A stretch of 64,000 nucleotides of DNA from Leptasterias polaris (taxonomy: Eukaryota > Echinodermata > Asteroidea > Forcipulatida > Asteriidae), in contig JAZGTN010000064.1 of the NCBI GenBank assembly GCA_037783415.1, forward strand, positions 62,001-126,000. Reading direction: 5' to 3'. Shown here piece by piece: positions 34,022 through 46,338 of this stretch. The translations under genes were made by a program, and so were the position numbers. The notes under the pieces are model-generated. The model was not told where the DNA came from. It did no database searches and worked only from the letters and a program-made list of their open reading frames with translations. Numbering within the stretch: position 1 is the stretch's first letter; each line of letters begins with the position of its first letter.

Positions 34022-35290
34022 CCGTAATCTTCGGAATATAGGCCACGGCTTAAATACATTGATTTTGGCCCTTTTCAACATTTCGGCCCTTTTCAACATT
34101 TCGGCGGCTTATAATAGGCCTATGCTGGGCGGCTTAAACAATGAGTAAAATGACGCATAAATCTTGTTTTGAAAAAGATCGTTTGTAAAATATTTCTGAA
34201 ACGAAACAATTTTCTGAACTGAAAAAAACCCAAACCAAAACAAAACATGGCCTGTGTGATGTGATGGTTTTGACAAAATGTTGTTGAAAATCCCAGCTCA
34301 TCTTTCGAGCTGAGGGGTCGTGAAACTTATGCCCAACCCACCGTGCTTGCTTCGAATATGACTTTCGCTGGTGACCGCTTGCTTGTACCATGGAGGTCTG
34401 TTTCTACCTCCATGCTTGTACCGTACTTAATGTCGTGAAGAAGCAGGTGACCAGTGTGGTATCGCCATGCAGTCGTTTATTAACGTTGTTAAAACTGTTT
34501 ATAAATGTCACATGAACGTGCGATCCCGAGTTGATTACGAATCTCCGTTCTAACTAGCGTTAGCCATACAGTTGTTCAGTTGTTCTAGCCATGGTTGTCT
34601 TTCTTCATAACCGCTGCACAGGCCGCATACTATTTTGCCGAATGACGTAATGCTTCTCAGCACTGCCATCCCATAGTATTCATCACCTCGATCCCGCGGA
34701 AGTGCTTGCATGGTCCTAGTAGTTGCTATACTTTATTGTAAGGGGATGAAGAAACGTGAGAGCGAAGGTGCAAGGGAAATTCCCTTAGTGAGAAATCGAC
34801 CGCGTGTTCGGGGAAACGTCACGTGGCCGTTAAAAATCGAGGGGGCAGCTTCAGAGCGCGCAACGTTCGGGGCAGGTCGATCGGCACATAGAGCAAGATC
34901 GGCACACTTCCTCCTGTAAGACGTTCTGTTTTCATGGAATATGGATATTAAATTCAGTGATTTTACCTCAGCAGTTTATCAATACAGTCAAGTCTTGTTT
35001 GTTTAAAATTGCTCACTTCCTCCCTGCGATAAAACCGTCTTTCCGCGTTCGAAAAAAATTAACGGCGATACTTACCCGACGATATAAATTATCGCCATTC
35101 AAAATACGAAAAGAAAATAGACCCACTTAACTGCAGACCATTCTAATAAAATGATTTAAATAACGACCGATGGTTTTAACTTCAGTACATTTTGAACTTA
35201 AATGCAACGCAAGACGCACTTTGTGGCGATGTACAATGACTGTCGTGCGTGCCGCCCGCTAGTCACTATACGATCACCACAGAGGACTAG
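34022..35290. mobile_element. Truncated copy of a TA-target DNA element (inverted relative to 44.8 kb)
   Basis: Begins ccgtaatcttcggaatatag after TA and follows the reverse complement of 44847-46338: aaacatggcctgtgtgat, gaaaatcccagctcat and gcgcaacgttcg are shared. It ends near 35290 in the tcactatacgatcaccaca region, so the other terminal repeat is missing. A local duplication of cccttttcaacatttcggc at about 34069-34103 is specific to this copy. Confidence 0.8.
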
Positions 35291-36237
35291 TAAAACAGTG
35301 CACATCCGACTATGGATACTAAAAATGCGCCTTGCTGACGTTCGAGGGCTAGTGCAGCGGTTTAAAAGACGAATTATTTTTCACTCTTAGAATTATTACT
35401 TCCCGATGTTTTACTTTATAAAATAAGTTGAAAGAATAAATTTGCCTTAAACGTGCGCTTTTTTGTCAAGGACAGTCCTATTTTAACCGGCAGTTGCATG
35501 ACGACTTTATCTATACACAATATTAATGCGCACGCACGGCGCAGCCGGCGGAAAGAAAATCTACACAAACAATTAACCGTTCTCTGCCATTCCTTGATGG
35601 ATTTCTACCATTTAAAAAAGAAAACCAAATAACTTTTTACAATTCTAATTATTTTAAATATAATATCACTCAATATCCTAGTGTTCCATTGAAATAAGTC
35701 CACATGGATTCCTTCAGGCAGGATGGCTTTCACACCTTTGTCAAAACACTTATCGGATTAGTGGTGATAACAATCGTAATCCCCTGGACTCCCAGCTGAT
35801 TTTCTCCTTTTAAAACCCTCCAAAAGTATGCGTCCCGACCCGACCTTATACAAGGTTTGGTCGGGTCGGCTTTTAGAAGGCTGGACACGTAATGTCAAAA
35901 GTAATCAAAAACATAACTCGAGTGGAGTTGCCCATTTAGGAATTTTATTTATTTATTGATCCTTATTATTATTATTACATGTAGTTTGCTGGGTGATAGA
36001 GTTGCACACTGATTTATATGTCAAATTTGAAGTTGGAATGTTAATTGTGTGGAATTTGAGTCAAGAAGTACTGACTGACTGATTGTACATTGGTAAAGTT
36101 TAATTCCAATGTAGACATAAACAGTTGGTGTGGGGAGAGGGCTTAAAAAGATGTATATATATATATGTGTTCTTTGCAGTCATTACATCCATATGCAGGT
36201 TCTTGACCATAAAATGTTGTAATAATTGAAACAAATA
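35291..36237. other. Intergenic stretch downstream of THOC3
   Basis: No gene seen. One short hairpin, ccgaccttatacaaggtttg within a ccgacc/ggtcgg palindrome, at about 35831-35870, and a (TA)n run at about 36152-36165. Confidence 0.5.
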
Positions 36238-36609
36238 TTGACCTGCATGTATTCTGGAACATGATGGGCTATAACGGCACATGTACCATTTGAAGTACAT
36301 TTGGTTTTCTCCTGCATGGCTGCAAAAGTACTTTTTACTTATAAATTTTATAGACATACCTTCACATCAATATTGTGCATCCTCCGGAAAGGGGAGCAAA
36401 TTTGGATCACATTTAACAATTCTGGAAAATGGTGCACAGTTCTCATCACCTCTGTAGGCTCATTGTTTACTTTTTATTCCTACTGTAGTAATAATACTTA
36501 AGAGTCAGAAAACTGAGGCAACCCAGATGAACTGGTCAATATAAGCCACTCACATCCATGTGAATGCCAAAAATGTTGCTTAAAACCATACTGTAACAAC
36601 TATGGATCA
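36238..36609. repeat. Source segment of the THOC3 3'-end duplication
   Basis: Contains the THOC3 stop codon (36600-36602) and the following 3' UTR on the minus strand. It matches 31367-31738 exactly as far as I can read. The duplicated block stops within the last codons of THOC3. Confidence 0.92.
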
Positions 36610-37564
36610 TTCGGTAGTCCAAACAACTTAATAGTACCAGCATCTCTGTCTCTGTTGTATTTGTCTTTGTCATCACATGCAAATGCTAGAAGATGTCTCT
36701 TTGGATGCCAGGCTACAGTAAATGTTGGGCTTTCACACTGGACCTCTGTAATTTTGTCACCTTTAGAGAAAATTAAAAAATTAAAAACAATAATGCATGT
36801 AGAATATGGTATCAATGACCATCAAAAGCTCCAAATGGCTACTTGGACTCATATACACTGTTACAAGCCCCACAATCCGAACTTTCATCAACAAATTACA
36901 AGAAGCATGTGATGTTATCCAACCTGTCTATGAAGGTCAAATTCTAAACAGGCTTTTTATACAAACTGACAACTTCCTTAGTAATCAAGAAGCAACAGAC
37001 TCCATACATGTAGGTCTTGAACATAGGTCTTTGTTACATCTGAGAAGAATGAGGCTTTTATTTTTGACCCTAACAGTGCAGTGTGATTTCAAACTTTGTT
37101 TAACAGTTTTACATGTAGAGATAATTACTTGTTTGCCCACACTATTGATTATCTTAGACACAAATGTTTTAGGAAAGGTGTCTGGAAAAAAAGCCCCAAA
37201 ACTTAAATTTTTTGTTTGTTTTAAAATATGTAAATACAGTGGAAATATTAAACAAGTCTGGACATGACCTTCGACTTTGAAATTTTTTGATAGCATTGGG
37301 GCAAGTCAGTGTTTGCACCCACAATGGGCATTTTGGTACAAGATGTTTGTGTTCACGTTGATCTCAAAAGGGTTAGACACAAAACAAACTTATTGTTTGT
37401 TCAAGATTACTGACTGCAAACTTATATTAATATATTAATATGTAACGATTAAAACTACTTTACCTGTTTCAACACTTGCAATGTCAATTGCCAGATCCTC
37501 AGATGCAGAAGCTAACATCTTTCCATCATAACTAAAGCTTAAGGTTCTTACTGGCCAGTCCAGT
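36600..37564 (-). CDS. THOC3: THO complex subunit 3, last two coding exons
   Basis: THOC3 is a WD40 protein of the nuclear THO/TREX complex, which couples transcription to mRNA export. Exon 37564-37464 encodes LDWPVRTLSFSYDGKMLASA and SEDLAIDIASVETG. It follows a ttttcatttag acceptor and ends in ACAG|GTAAAG. The last exon (36760-36600), after ctctaaag, encodes DKITEVQCESPTFTVAWHPK, RHLLAFACDDKDKYN and GTIKLFGLPNDP before a TAG stop. The split Gly codon joins correctly. The match to the known THOC3 C-terminus is very close, and no stop or frameshift is seen, so the gene is probably active. Exons for the first WD repeats were not found in the next 5 kb upstream, where a large foldback element lies; they may be farther away or too short to recognise. 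Confidence 0.93.
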
Positions 37565-37799
37565 CTAAATGAAAAGAAAAAACAAGAAAGATGAAACATC
37601 ATTTTAAGGCAAATAACCAAGCAGAAACTTTATCAACATTTTCACGAGCGTACAAACCGTACACTTTTTCAAGCCCCCCCCCCTCCCCCCTAAAAGTGTA
37701 CGAAAAAAATGTTGATTTTTTTTTTCACACAAGTCTACATGGTTGAACAACACCGGTTGAAAATGAGGGCTGATATGCAATTGCGTGTGTATGCTACAA

Positions 37800-40700
37800 C
37801 CCTACTAGAAAAATCAGTCATCAATTGGTCATCATGTGTAAAATTGGGCATCATTTGGTCATCATCAGTCATCATCAGTCATCATCAGTCATCATTTGGT
37901 CATCACTGGGCAAAAAGGTCATCAAAAGGCATCAAACAGTCATCAAAAGGCATCAATGGTCATCATTCAGGCATCAAAGTGTCATCAATAGGCATCATTT
38001 GGTCATCAGGAGGCATCATTTGGTCATCAGGAGGCATCATTTGGTCATCAGGAGGCATCAATGGTCATCACTAACTGGCATCAAAGTCATCATCAGTCAT
38101 CACAGTGGATGACTGTTGCAAAATTGTCTAACAAACAGGCATCATATCCTCCAAAAACTAAGTTTCAGTCATCAAAGATGATGCCTCATTGATGACTGAA
38201 ACTTAGCTTACTTTCCCAAAGCCACTATACATGCTACATGTATATATGCAATGCAATGAACAAATGGACACTAGTTGGTGAAACGGACTTGTTTTGACTT
38301 TGTTGTTGTACACACTTGCAAAATGTACCCAGGCAAAATTAAAATCTTTAATAAACACCAACTTCAATAATGTCTCAAACCTTTTCTGTAATAAACACCA
38401 ACTTCAATAATGTCTCAAACCTTTTCTGTAAACATAAGTCAGTCATGGTGCTCATAAATTAGTAAAAACGACTAATTTAGATTAGTCAAGTCTCAATGAC
38501 TAGTTCAGTTCAGTTCAGTTCAGTTCACTTTATTAAATTAAATCAACGTAGGATCCGACCGTATAAAGCCAAGTCAGCAATGACCAGTAAAAATAAGTCA
38601 TTGGTTATGAACAAAACATGATTATTTGAAGTTTAATTTATCTTTTTAATTATTTTTTGCTGGGGTTTGATTCGTTTTTGCAGTATTAAATTCATATGAA
38701 AATGGTCATGACAATTTTTGTGATACTTTTGTGAACCATTAGATTAATTGTTGTATTTTTTATTTTTATTTTTTTTTCAAATCGGTGAAAAATCACAAAA
38801 CATTGCCTTGATGGGAACGTTAATGACTATTAGGTCTCGTCGATCGATGTCATATAATTATACGCGACTCAGAAAATGAATCCGATACGGTTGTGCATCA
38901 CGCGAGTTCCTATTGGTTGAACCGCAAACTGGTAGTTTGCGGTGCGCGTACTGTCCATGCATCCCATGCGGATTGAATGGGTACCATTGAAATGTAACCG
39001 TCGGGGGCCTTGTTTAAATTTCCGCAGCATCGCATCGACGTGTGTACAACTGTCAACGTATTGTTCCGTTTGGAGTATTGTTTTCTAGAATATCGACACA
39101 ATCCACTACAATCTTGCATTCATCAAAGGGATCAAACATCAAAACACAGTCAACGACCTCAGAAATGTCAACTACTGCAAGGTAAGTCCAGTTTTAATAC
39201 GGGTCATTCTCGATCATGAAACTTACCGATCGAATGCTACTCTCAGTCTCACTCTGTACTGTATACTGAGTAGTGAGTGTAGAGCGTAGTAGTACGTAGT
39301 ACAGTAGCGTGTACCCCTGCCTATTGCTGGAATTTGTTGCAAAAACATCGCACATTTTGGTGGGAAATCGATTGCTTTTCGAGTCGCGAGTGTGAATTTT
39401 TGTTCACATATAACAGCTTGCTCGAAAACCATACTTTGTCTGGTTCGCTTGAAAACTTCACAACAACAATGATACGACTCACTGCTACGATCTAATGGGG
39501 ACCAGACTGATTTACTCCGCGCGCAATCTAAGTTTTGCGCAATCTAAGTTTTGTGTACGAGTAATGCGGTTGGCATCTCACGCTATTCTGCGCAATGATA
39601 GTGCTCAGCGCGATGCAGTAATCAGTCTGGTCCCCATTAGATCGTAGCAGTTGATCGTATAATTATTAATTGAAGTTCAGTCAACTGGATAAGAAACATT
39701 TTATTTATTTGAATAAATTTAATTCGAACATACAGTCAGAGCAGATAACAATATTGACTTGTTGAAGAGGTTTAAATGAGAAGCTGTTGACTATTGTCAA
39801 TGATTAGTTCTAGTTGTAATTTGTAATGTATTAAAATAAATTTTGTCATTTATAAATAAACATTGTTTCAGCTCAGAGGAAACTTCTGGGGTCGCACTAT
39901 AAAGGCCTGACCTGCCGACAACAAATTTTAAATGCACTTTACAACAATGTTTGAACAAAAATAAACCGTAAAATATATGTGTAAGACTATAGAGTCATAT
40001 GTATCCAAATCACCTTCAATCTGTTGAAAAAGTTTTGTTTTTAATTGTAAAAAAGGTTTTTTTAACCATGAACAATAGTAACGACAAGTACTGTTCACCT
40101 TGTTGCTTTTGGACCGTACATAGAAGATACCATTATACTACAGGGCCCCAGGGGGTGCTGAAAACAGCAAGTTAAGTTGTCTTTATTTTAACAATGTCAT
40201 TTGAAAAACTAACATGCTACTAGAGTAGTGTTAAATGACAGCCAGTAAATATTTCCATGTCTTAAAAATGGAAAGGACAAAATAAAGAAAGAACGAAAAA
40301 AGCAGTAAAATAAAAAGAGAGGGAGAAAAAAATAAATCCTTAGAACTTACTCTTTGCATAATGGTATCGTCCAAGTGCGTTCCAGATGCATCATGGCGGA
40401 CACTTCTTTTTGTTACTAAATCGTTGTAATAAAACCTTTTTTTACAGTCAAAAACAAAACTTTTTCAACAGATTGAAGGTGATTTGGATACATATGATTT
40501 GGATGCAGATGTTTAGTCCTTTTAAAATGTTTGCTCTCTCTCATGAAAACTTGTTTAATAGATTTTCTTTCATTTTCTTTTCAAGGTTTCATCTCTAAAT
40601 TTGCAGTGGAGAACAACATCCCACCTTTGAAGAAGAGGGATGACATCCGGATCATTAACAGTGCATGTTATAATGCCAGGCGTTTTTCTAAGGCTGAGTA

Positions 40701-41891
40701 GACAAGACATAATACTGGTATTTTTTGCTCATATACTTCAGGTATCAACAATATCATCAAAATCTGGAATTATGAATTTCTTTTCATTCTTCCCTTCCAC
40801 GAAAAAAGGGTTGAAATACATACATGTATAGTTAACACACCAGAACACAAACAAAACTTCAGAAAAGGTGTTGCTGGCATGTTTTTGCCTGGCATGTGCT
40901 GTGTTTACAATCCCAAAATAAACGTACTAAAAATGCAAAAATAAAACCACATTCTATTTAATAAAAAAGTGATCTGCATTTATATAGTGCTTTTTATAGA
41001 AGAGAAGTACTTTTGTTATCCCTGCTCATTGGGTCAATAATCAATGGTGAAACCTACTTCTCAGCTCACATTTTAGCATGCAACGTTTTGTGCGCAACAG
41101 GGCTTATCAAATGCAATAACTACCTGTACCCTCACAGGTACCCATTTACTCCTGGGTGGAGAGAAGCAATCAAAGTTGAGTTAAACATCTTAACCACAAG
41201 GCAACGATGCTCTACATGATGTATATGAAAATCAGTCAAGTTAAGTCCAAAAACCAAATACTGCAACCCTTCATTAATGCAATAAAAATATGGAGAATGC
41301 AACCAGGGCTGAATTTTTATTGAAATATAATGCCTGTAACTCTTAGTTAATGCAACAATAGAATAAAGGAAGCAACCAGGGTTGCATTTGAATTTCAATA
41401 TGATGCATTTGGAGTGAATTATTGTGCTTTTATTATTTTTTTTTTTGCATAATTAATTACTCTTTGATGACTGTTTGATGACTCTTTGAAGCCTGTTTGA
41501 TGACTCTTTGATGCCTTTTGATGCTGGATCACATCTGATGACTGTTTGATGACTGTTTGATGCCTGTTTTGATGCCTGATCCCAACTGATGACTGTTTTG
41601 ATGCCTGATCACATTTGATGACTATTTGATGACCGTTTGATGACCGTTTGATGCCCGATTACTGATGACTCTTTGTGATCAGGCATCAAAGAGTCATCGG
41701 TTGTGATGCCTGATCACAAATGATGACTATTTCATCAAATAGTCATCATTGTGATGACTGTTGATGACTATAAATCCCTATTTGTTTCTTTATTTTGAGG
41801 GTTCCAAATGCTGCCCTTTTGATGCCTCTGATGCCTCTTTTGCATTGATGACCAAATTCAGTCATCATGATGACTGATTTTTCTAGTAGGG
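37800..41891. mobile_element. Foldback element with TGATGMC heptamer arms
   Basis: The ends CCCTACTAGAAAAATCAGTC and its reverse complement (to 41891) form exact terminal inverted repeats. Inside them, 37818-38116 holds about two dozen GTCATCA or GGCATCA heptamers at irregular 8-13 base spacing, and 41460-41880 holds the reverse complements TGATGAC/TGATGCC. A clean hairpin (aagtttcagtcatcaa ... ttgatgactgaaactt) is at 38157-38207, a 40-bp tandem duplicate at 38349-38430 and a (CAGTT)n run at 38501-38525. No transposase was found. No target duplication was identified, since the inverted match extends weakly outward (gctac). Confidence 0.8.
39481..39651. mobile_element. 171-bp MITE with 32-bp perfect terminal inverted repeats
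   Basis: Starts actgctacgatctaatgggg (39481-39512) and ends with the exact reverse complement at 39620-39651. The centre has ctaagttttgcgcaatctaa, a short tandem duplication. It is nested inside the heptamer-armed foldback. No coding sequence. Confidence 0.88.
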
Positions 41892-42934
41892 AAGTAGCTA
41901 GCAGGCATGTGAGACCTCCGCGTTTTTTGTTCCCATTCCGCGTTTTTCTTGCGGGCTCTGCGTTTTTCTCGTCTCCGCCGTGGAAATCACTCCGCCGTGG
42001 CAGCATCGGGAATCACTTTAATTGTGATTTGATTTCAACACGTGAGTCGGGGGCTAGACCCGGTAAAATGCTCCGCGTTAGTCTTTGATTAAAGCCGTTG
42101 TTGTTCATTTTTCATTATTAAAGCGCGATGTCCCATTAAACTTACCCATGTCGTCATCCCGTTCCACCAAGAGAGGGCGCTGTACTAAAAACTGTATTAA
42201 AAAGCCAACACCCTGAGCCAAGACTAGGCGCACACGGCCTTTCATGTCGTGATGAACGCATCGCGCTTGTTTTAATTGTGGAACACATTTCTGAGGAATG
42301 TCACAAAAACATATTGAAAATGAGGACGAACAACACATTGTTACCAAGTAAGAATTGTGGCCTATATATTTCTGTTAATGTAATGTTTACGCTGCAGTAC
42401 AAAGCCTGTTATTCTGACTGTAGCGCTGGCCCAAAATCCGGACACGGATTTCACTTGCTAAAGTTTTCCGCGTTTTTTCTGTGACCCGCTCACATGCCTG
42501 TGAGCTAGGGAACGGAAGCTGGCCCGGGGCGCGACCGTCTCGGCCAGTGCTCGCTCGGCATCGGTTGCGGCGTGGATGGGATGTGAGCAATGTCGGCTGT
42601 GGCGACGGGCGAGAAAACAGATCGACATTTAAAAATTAAAAAAAAGCGTACGGCGGGCATTAACCCCCTCCCCCCCAGCGTACGGTTTGTACGCTCGTGA
42701 AAATGTTGATAATTGTGAACGGCCCCTTAGTGTAACTCAAATCAACATTATAAGCTTTTGACTTCTGAAGTAAAAAAAAAGAAGGAAATGTAGTGTTTGC
42801 AGGACCACAAACTAGGTTTTCAGTTATATTGCAGTCACAAAGGTTTTATTCTTGGCTCCAGTATTGCACAAGAACTATATTAAAATTCGGAATATATTTG
42901 TCACATATGCTTGCAGTTTGGACAGGAAGTAAGT

Positions 42935-44442
42935 ATGTACATGTAACAACAGTCAAAACATAATAGAACTTAGTGTTTATCAAAACAAACACGTGTTTGG
43001 GTATCATTGGGGTCAGTGTTGTGTTCCTACCTCCATGGTTAATGCATGAAAAGAAAAAAAGATTTTTGATAGCTTTTGAAATTTCAAAAGAAGTAATGTG
43101 TAAATCTATTACATGTACATTAGTTACTACTGAGACTGCATTGAGGCTCTAGAAAGTGTACTTGATAAAAATCTATGACAATAGTCATAAACTGAACTGA
43201 TAGTTAATTTAAAAGACTATTACATGTACTTACAATTCAAAATAGGATTCAAATTGCCTTTAATCAAAATATGCCTGCTGCTACCTTCTTTGCTTAATGG
43301 TGCTGATTACTGAAACAACATTATTGTAATGATTATGAAAGGGCATAAAAAACTATTGATTACACAAGGTATGCAATTTATGTTGACTAAATTCTTGTGT
43401 TCACATTGTACTTCTTTGAAGTATTCAACAGGATCTAAAAGTTGGATTCTCGTAAATACCGGTGTTGATCAGAATCAAACTAATGTTGTTCTTTTTCCGA
43501 TTGCATTTTCTCTGTTATCAAATGTCATACAAATAACCAAAACAGGTGGCATCTCAGCAAGATACCCTCTTTGAGTCGCTATTTACCATCAAGCCAACAA
43601 TAAAGGCTTATTTAAAATCTACAAGTAGGAAGGAATTTCCTAATATGTTACAATTAATCTAAAAACAATCTTTTAACAAAATGCAGGGAAATTTATGACA
43701 AACATCTTCAAAGTTGTGTCATTATTTTGTATTTTCATTGCCATATCTCACATTCTGTTGTCTTCATATTGACATAAAAGGTTTATATTAATGTATAAGA
43801 TAGTGAATCAGGCTTCGTGGATTTGAACTATGGGCGCAACAGTTGGCAATGTACATGTAGTTCTCACAGCGACAAAGGTTATTTGCACTGAGCTAATTAA
43901 TAATTGGTCAATGGAGCAGAATACTCGGCACAGTGCTCGAGTAAACACAGTTTACATGCGGGTCAATAGACACATGGGCTTTAACGTCTGATTTCAACCA
44001 GAGGTTAACTTCAGGTCAAATTGGTACATTGTATTATCTCTGTGCAAACGCTTGAGAAGGCTTGAGGTCCTACAACCTGATGTAAAAATTTCGAGTAAAG
44101 TATGAGTAGTTCTTGAGATATAAATTTTTTGAAATGTTTGAAATTTTCAACTTCCATTTCTGAATCGGAAGTCAAGGTCAAATGGGGGCCACACTCTGTT
44201 AGGTTCTAAAAGAACTCTCCGATGATGTAAAGATTGTACATCCATTGTGTGGTTCATGAGTTTGATTTAATGTATTCCGAAACCTGATGACTTTATTATG
44301 ACGTCACAACTTACTCAGCATCTGACAGTTACATGTATATTCTGACTTCATGCAAAGTTTAAAGTTGATCCTAGGTTTACAACTGTGCATGCTTGCAGAC
44401 AAAGCTCATCAAGAAGAAAAAGAAGAACTATCAAAACTAGAC
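42935..44442. repeat. Family H repeat, copy 7
   Basis: Starts agtgtttatcaaaacaaacac and gtgtttgggtatcattgggg, like 52.4 and 56.0 kb. It shares the aggtggcatctcagca segment with copy 1 (11.44 kb) and has the usual late blocks (gaatcggaagtcaaggtca, cctgatgactttattatgac). It ends in agaagaaaaagaagaactat at about 44411-44432 without the terminal hairpin. The next element sits directly on its end. Confidence 0.75.
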
Positions 44443-44446
44443 TTAA

Positions 44447-44814
44447 AGGCACTGAACATGTTTGGTATTTATCAAAGACCAGTATTGTCACTCGGTGTAT
44501 CCCAACATATGCATAAAATAACAAACCTGTGAAAATTTGGGCTGAATCGGTCAACGAAGTTGCAAGAAAATAAAGAAAGAAAAAACACCCTTGTTGTACA
44601 ATTTTGTGTGCTTTCAGATGCTAATAAAAGGCTTCATGCATGAAGTCTTTTATTATTTTAGTGAGAAGTTACCTCTTTCTCAAAAACTACGTTACTTCAG
44701 AGGGAGTGGTTTCTCACAATGTTTTATACTATCAACAGCTCTCCGTTGCTGGTTACCAAGTAAGTTTTTATGCTAATATATATTTTGAGTAATTACCAAA
44801 CGTGTTCAGTGCCT
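44447..44814. mobile_element. TTAA-flanked MITE
   Basis: 368 bp with terminal inverted repeats aggcactgaacatgtttgg and ccaaacgtgttcagtgcct, flanked by TTAA on both sides (44443-44446, 44815-44818). TTAA duplication is the signature of piggyBac and Kolobok-type transposition. The interior (ataaaataacaaacctgtga, tttctcacaatgttttatac) resembles an abundant miniature element I remember from sea-star genomes; this is from memory and unverified. No coding sequence. Confidence 0.9.
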
Positions 44815-44846
44815 TTAAGAGTAATTTCATGTAAATACTTGACATA

Positions 44847-46338
44847 CCGTAATCTTCGGAATATAGGCCGCCCGCGGTATAAGCCGCTATGCCAAGAATT
44901 TGTCAAAACAAGATTTATGCGCCAGTGTATAAGCCGCCCGGCGTATAAGCCGCAGTAAGGACCGCATGCACAGGGGGGCCGTGCGTGTGGCGGTCCTTTG
45001 TGGTGATGTACAGTGACTAGTGGACGGCACAACAGTCACTGTACATCGCCACAAAGTGCGTCTTGCGTTGCATTAAAGTAAAAATGTACTGAAGTTAACA
45101 TGTATCAATCGTTATTGAAATAATTTATGAGAATGGTCTGCAGTTAAGTGGGTCTATTTTCTTTTCGTAAATTTTGAATGGTGATATATTTTGGGGTAAA
45201 TATTGCCGAGATCTCGATATTCGCGTGAAGTTTTTTCGAACGCGGAAAAACGGTTTTACCCCGCAGGGAGGAAGTGAGCAATTATAAACAAACAAGACTT
45301 GACTGTTTGATAAACTGCTGAGGTAAAAATCACTGAATTTAATATTCATATTCCATGACAACAGAACGTCTTTACATTTTTATGTGCCCTTTTTCACTAG
45401 TTCCGACTCAATTAATTAATGGTTTTTACCTCCACGATTGAAAGAACGTTGCGCGCGATCTCTGAAGCTAGTGCATCGCTTTTTATTCTTATACACGTGC
45501 ACGTGACGTTTCATAGTCTTGGTTCGTGACTACACAAATGGAGCGTCTTGGTCGTGGTGTGGTAGCGGTTACGGGAATGATAGCGCCCTCGTGGGGTGTT
45601 AGCGGTTTAGAGAGCGGTTAGGTTTTCGTGACCACACAACTGGAGCGTGTTGGAACCGAGACTAGACGTTTCCCGAACACATGGTGATTTCTCACTATAG
45701 GGAATTTCCCTTGCACCCTCGCTCCCACGGATACATGCCGTTTCTTCATCCCCTGATAATAAAGTATAGTAAAGAGCAGGCACATCAGCGGGGTCAAGGT
45801 GATGAATACTATGGGATGGCAGTGGGATGGTAAGCGGCCTGTGGGAAGTACGTTCGTGCTTTGAAAATTATGAAGACAGACAACCATGGCTAGAACAACT
45901 TAACTACTGAATGGCTAACGCTAGTTAGAACGTAGATTTGTAACCATTTTTTATGGAAAACGCAACGTTAATAAACAACACTGCATGGCGATACTACACT
46001 GGTCACCTGCTTCATTAAGTACGGTACATGCAAGCGATCACCAGCGAAAGTCGAAGCAAGCATGGTGGGCGCAAGTTTGACGACTCCTCAGCTCAAAAGA
46101 TAAGCTGGGATTTTCAACAACATTTCGTAAAAACTATCACTATATCACACAGGCCATGTTTTGGTGGGATTTTTTTCGTTTTAGAAAATTGTTTCGTTGC
46201 AGAAATATTTTACAAACGATCTTTTTAAAAACAAGTTTTATTGCTCGGTGTATAAGCCGCCCGGGATATAAGCCGCCGAAATGTTTAAAAGGGCCAAAAT
46301 CAATGTATAAGCCGCGGCCTATATTCCGAAGATTACGG
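44847..46338. mobile_element. TA-target DNA element, complete ends
   Basis: 1492 bp with terminal inverted repeats ccgtaatcttcggaatatag and the reverse complement ending at 46338. Subterminal ggcgtataagccgc motifs occur at both ends. TA flanks it on each side, and the uninterrupted sequence (gacatatgtgtcc) survives in the opposite arm of the host foldback at about 52358-52372, which proves insertion with TA duplication. TA targets fit Tc1/mariner-like or similar transposases; none is encoded. Confidence 0.92.

Larger units (their letters stand above)
37621..42720. mobile_element. Outer inverted-repeat pair enclosing a second foldback element
   Basis: tttatcaacattttcacgag followed by cgtacaaaccgtac and a C-run (37628-37690) is matched in inverted orientation at 42665-42716, after a C-rich run (cgtacggtttgtacgctcgtgaaaatgttgataa). 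About 5.1 kb apart, with the left end in the THOC3 intron. This may be an outer foldback or two solo copies of one MITE end. Left arm: gtgtacgaaaaaaatgttga adds a third partial copy. Confidence 0.6.

Noticed and set aside
37818..38116. A repeat protein (runs such as GIIWSSGG) encoded by the heptamer array
   Set aside because: Frames stay open because of the repeated word; spacing is not a multiple of three for long, and there is no start context or homology.
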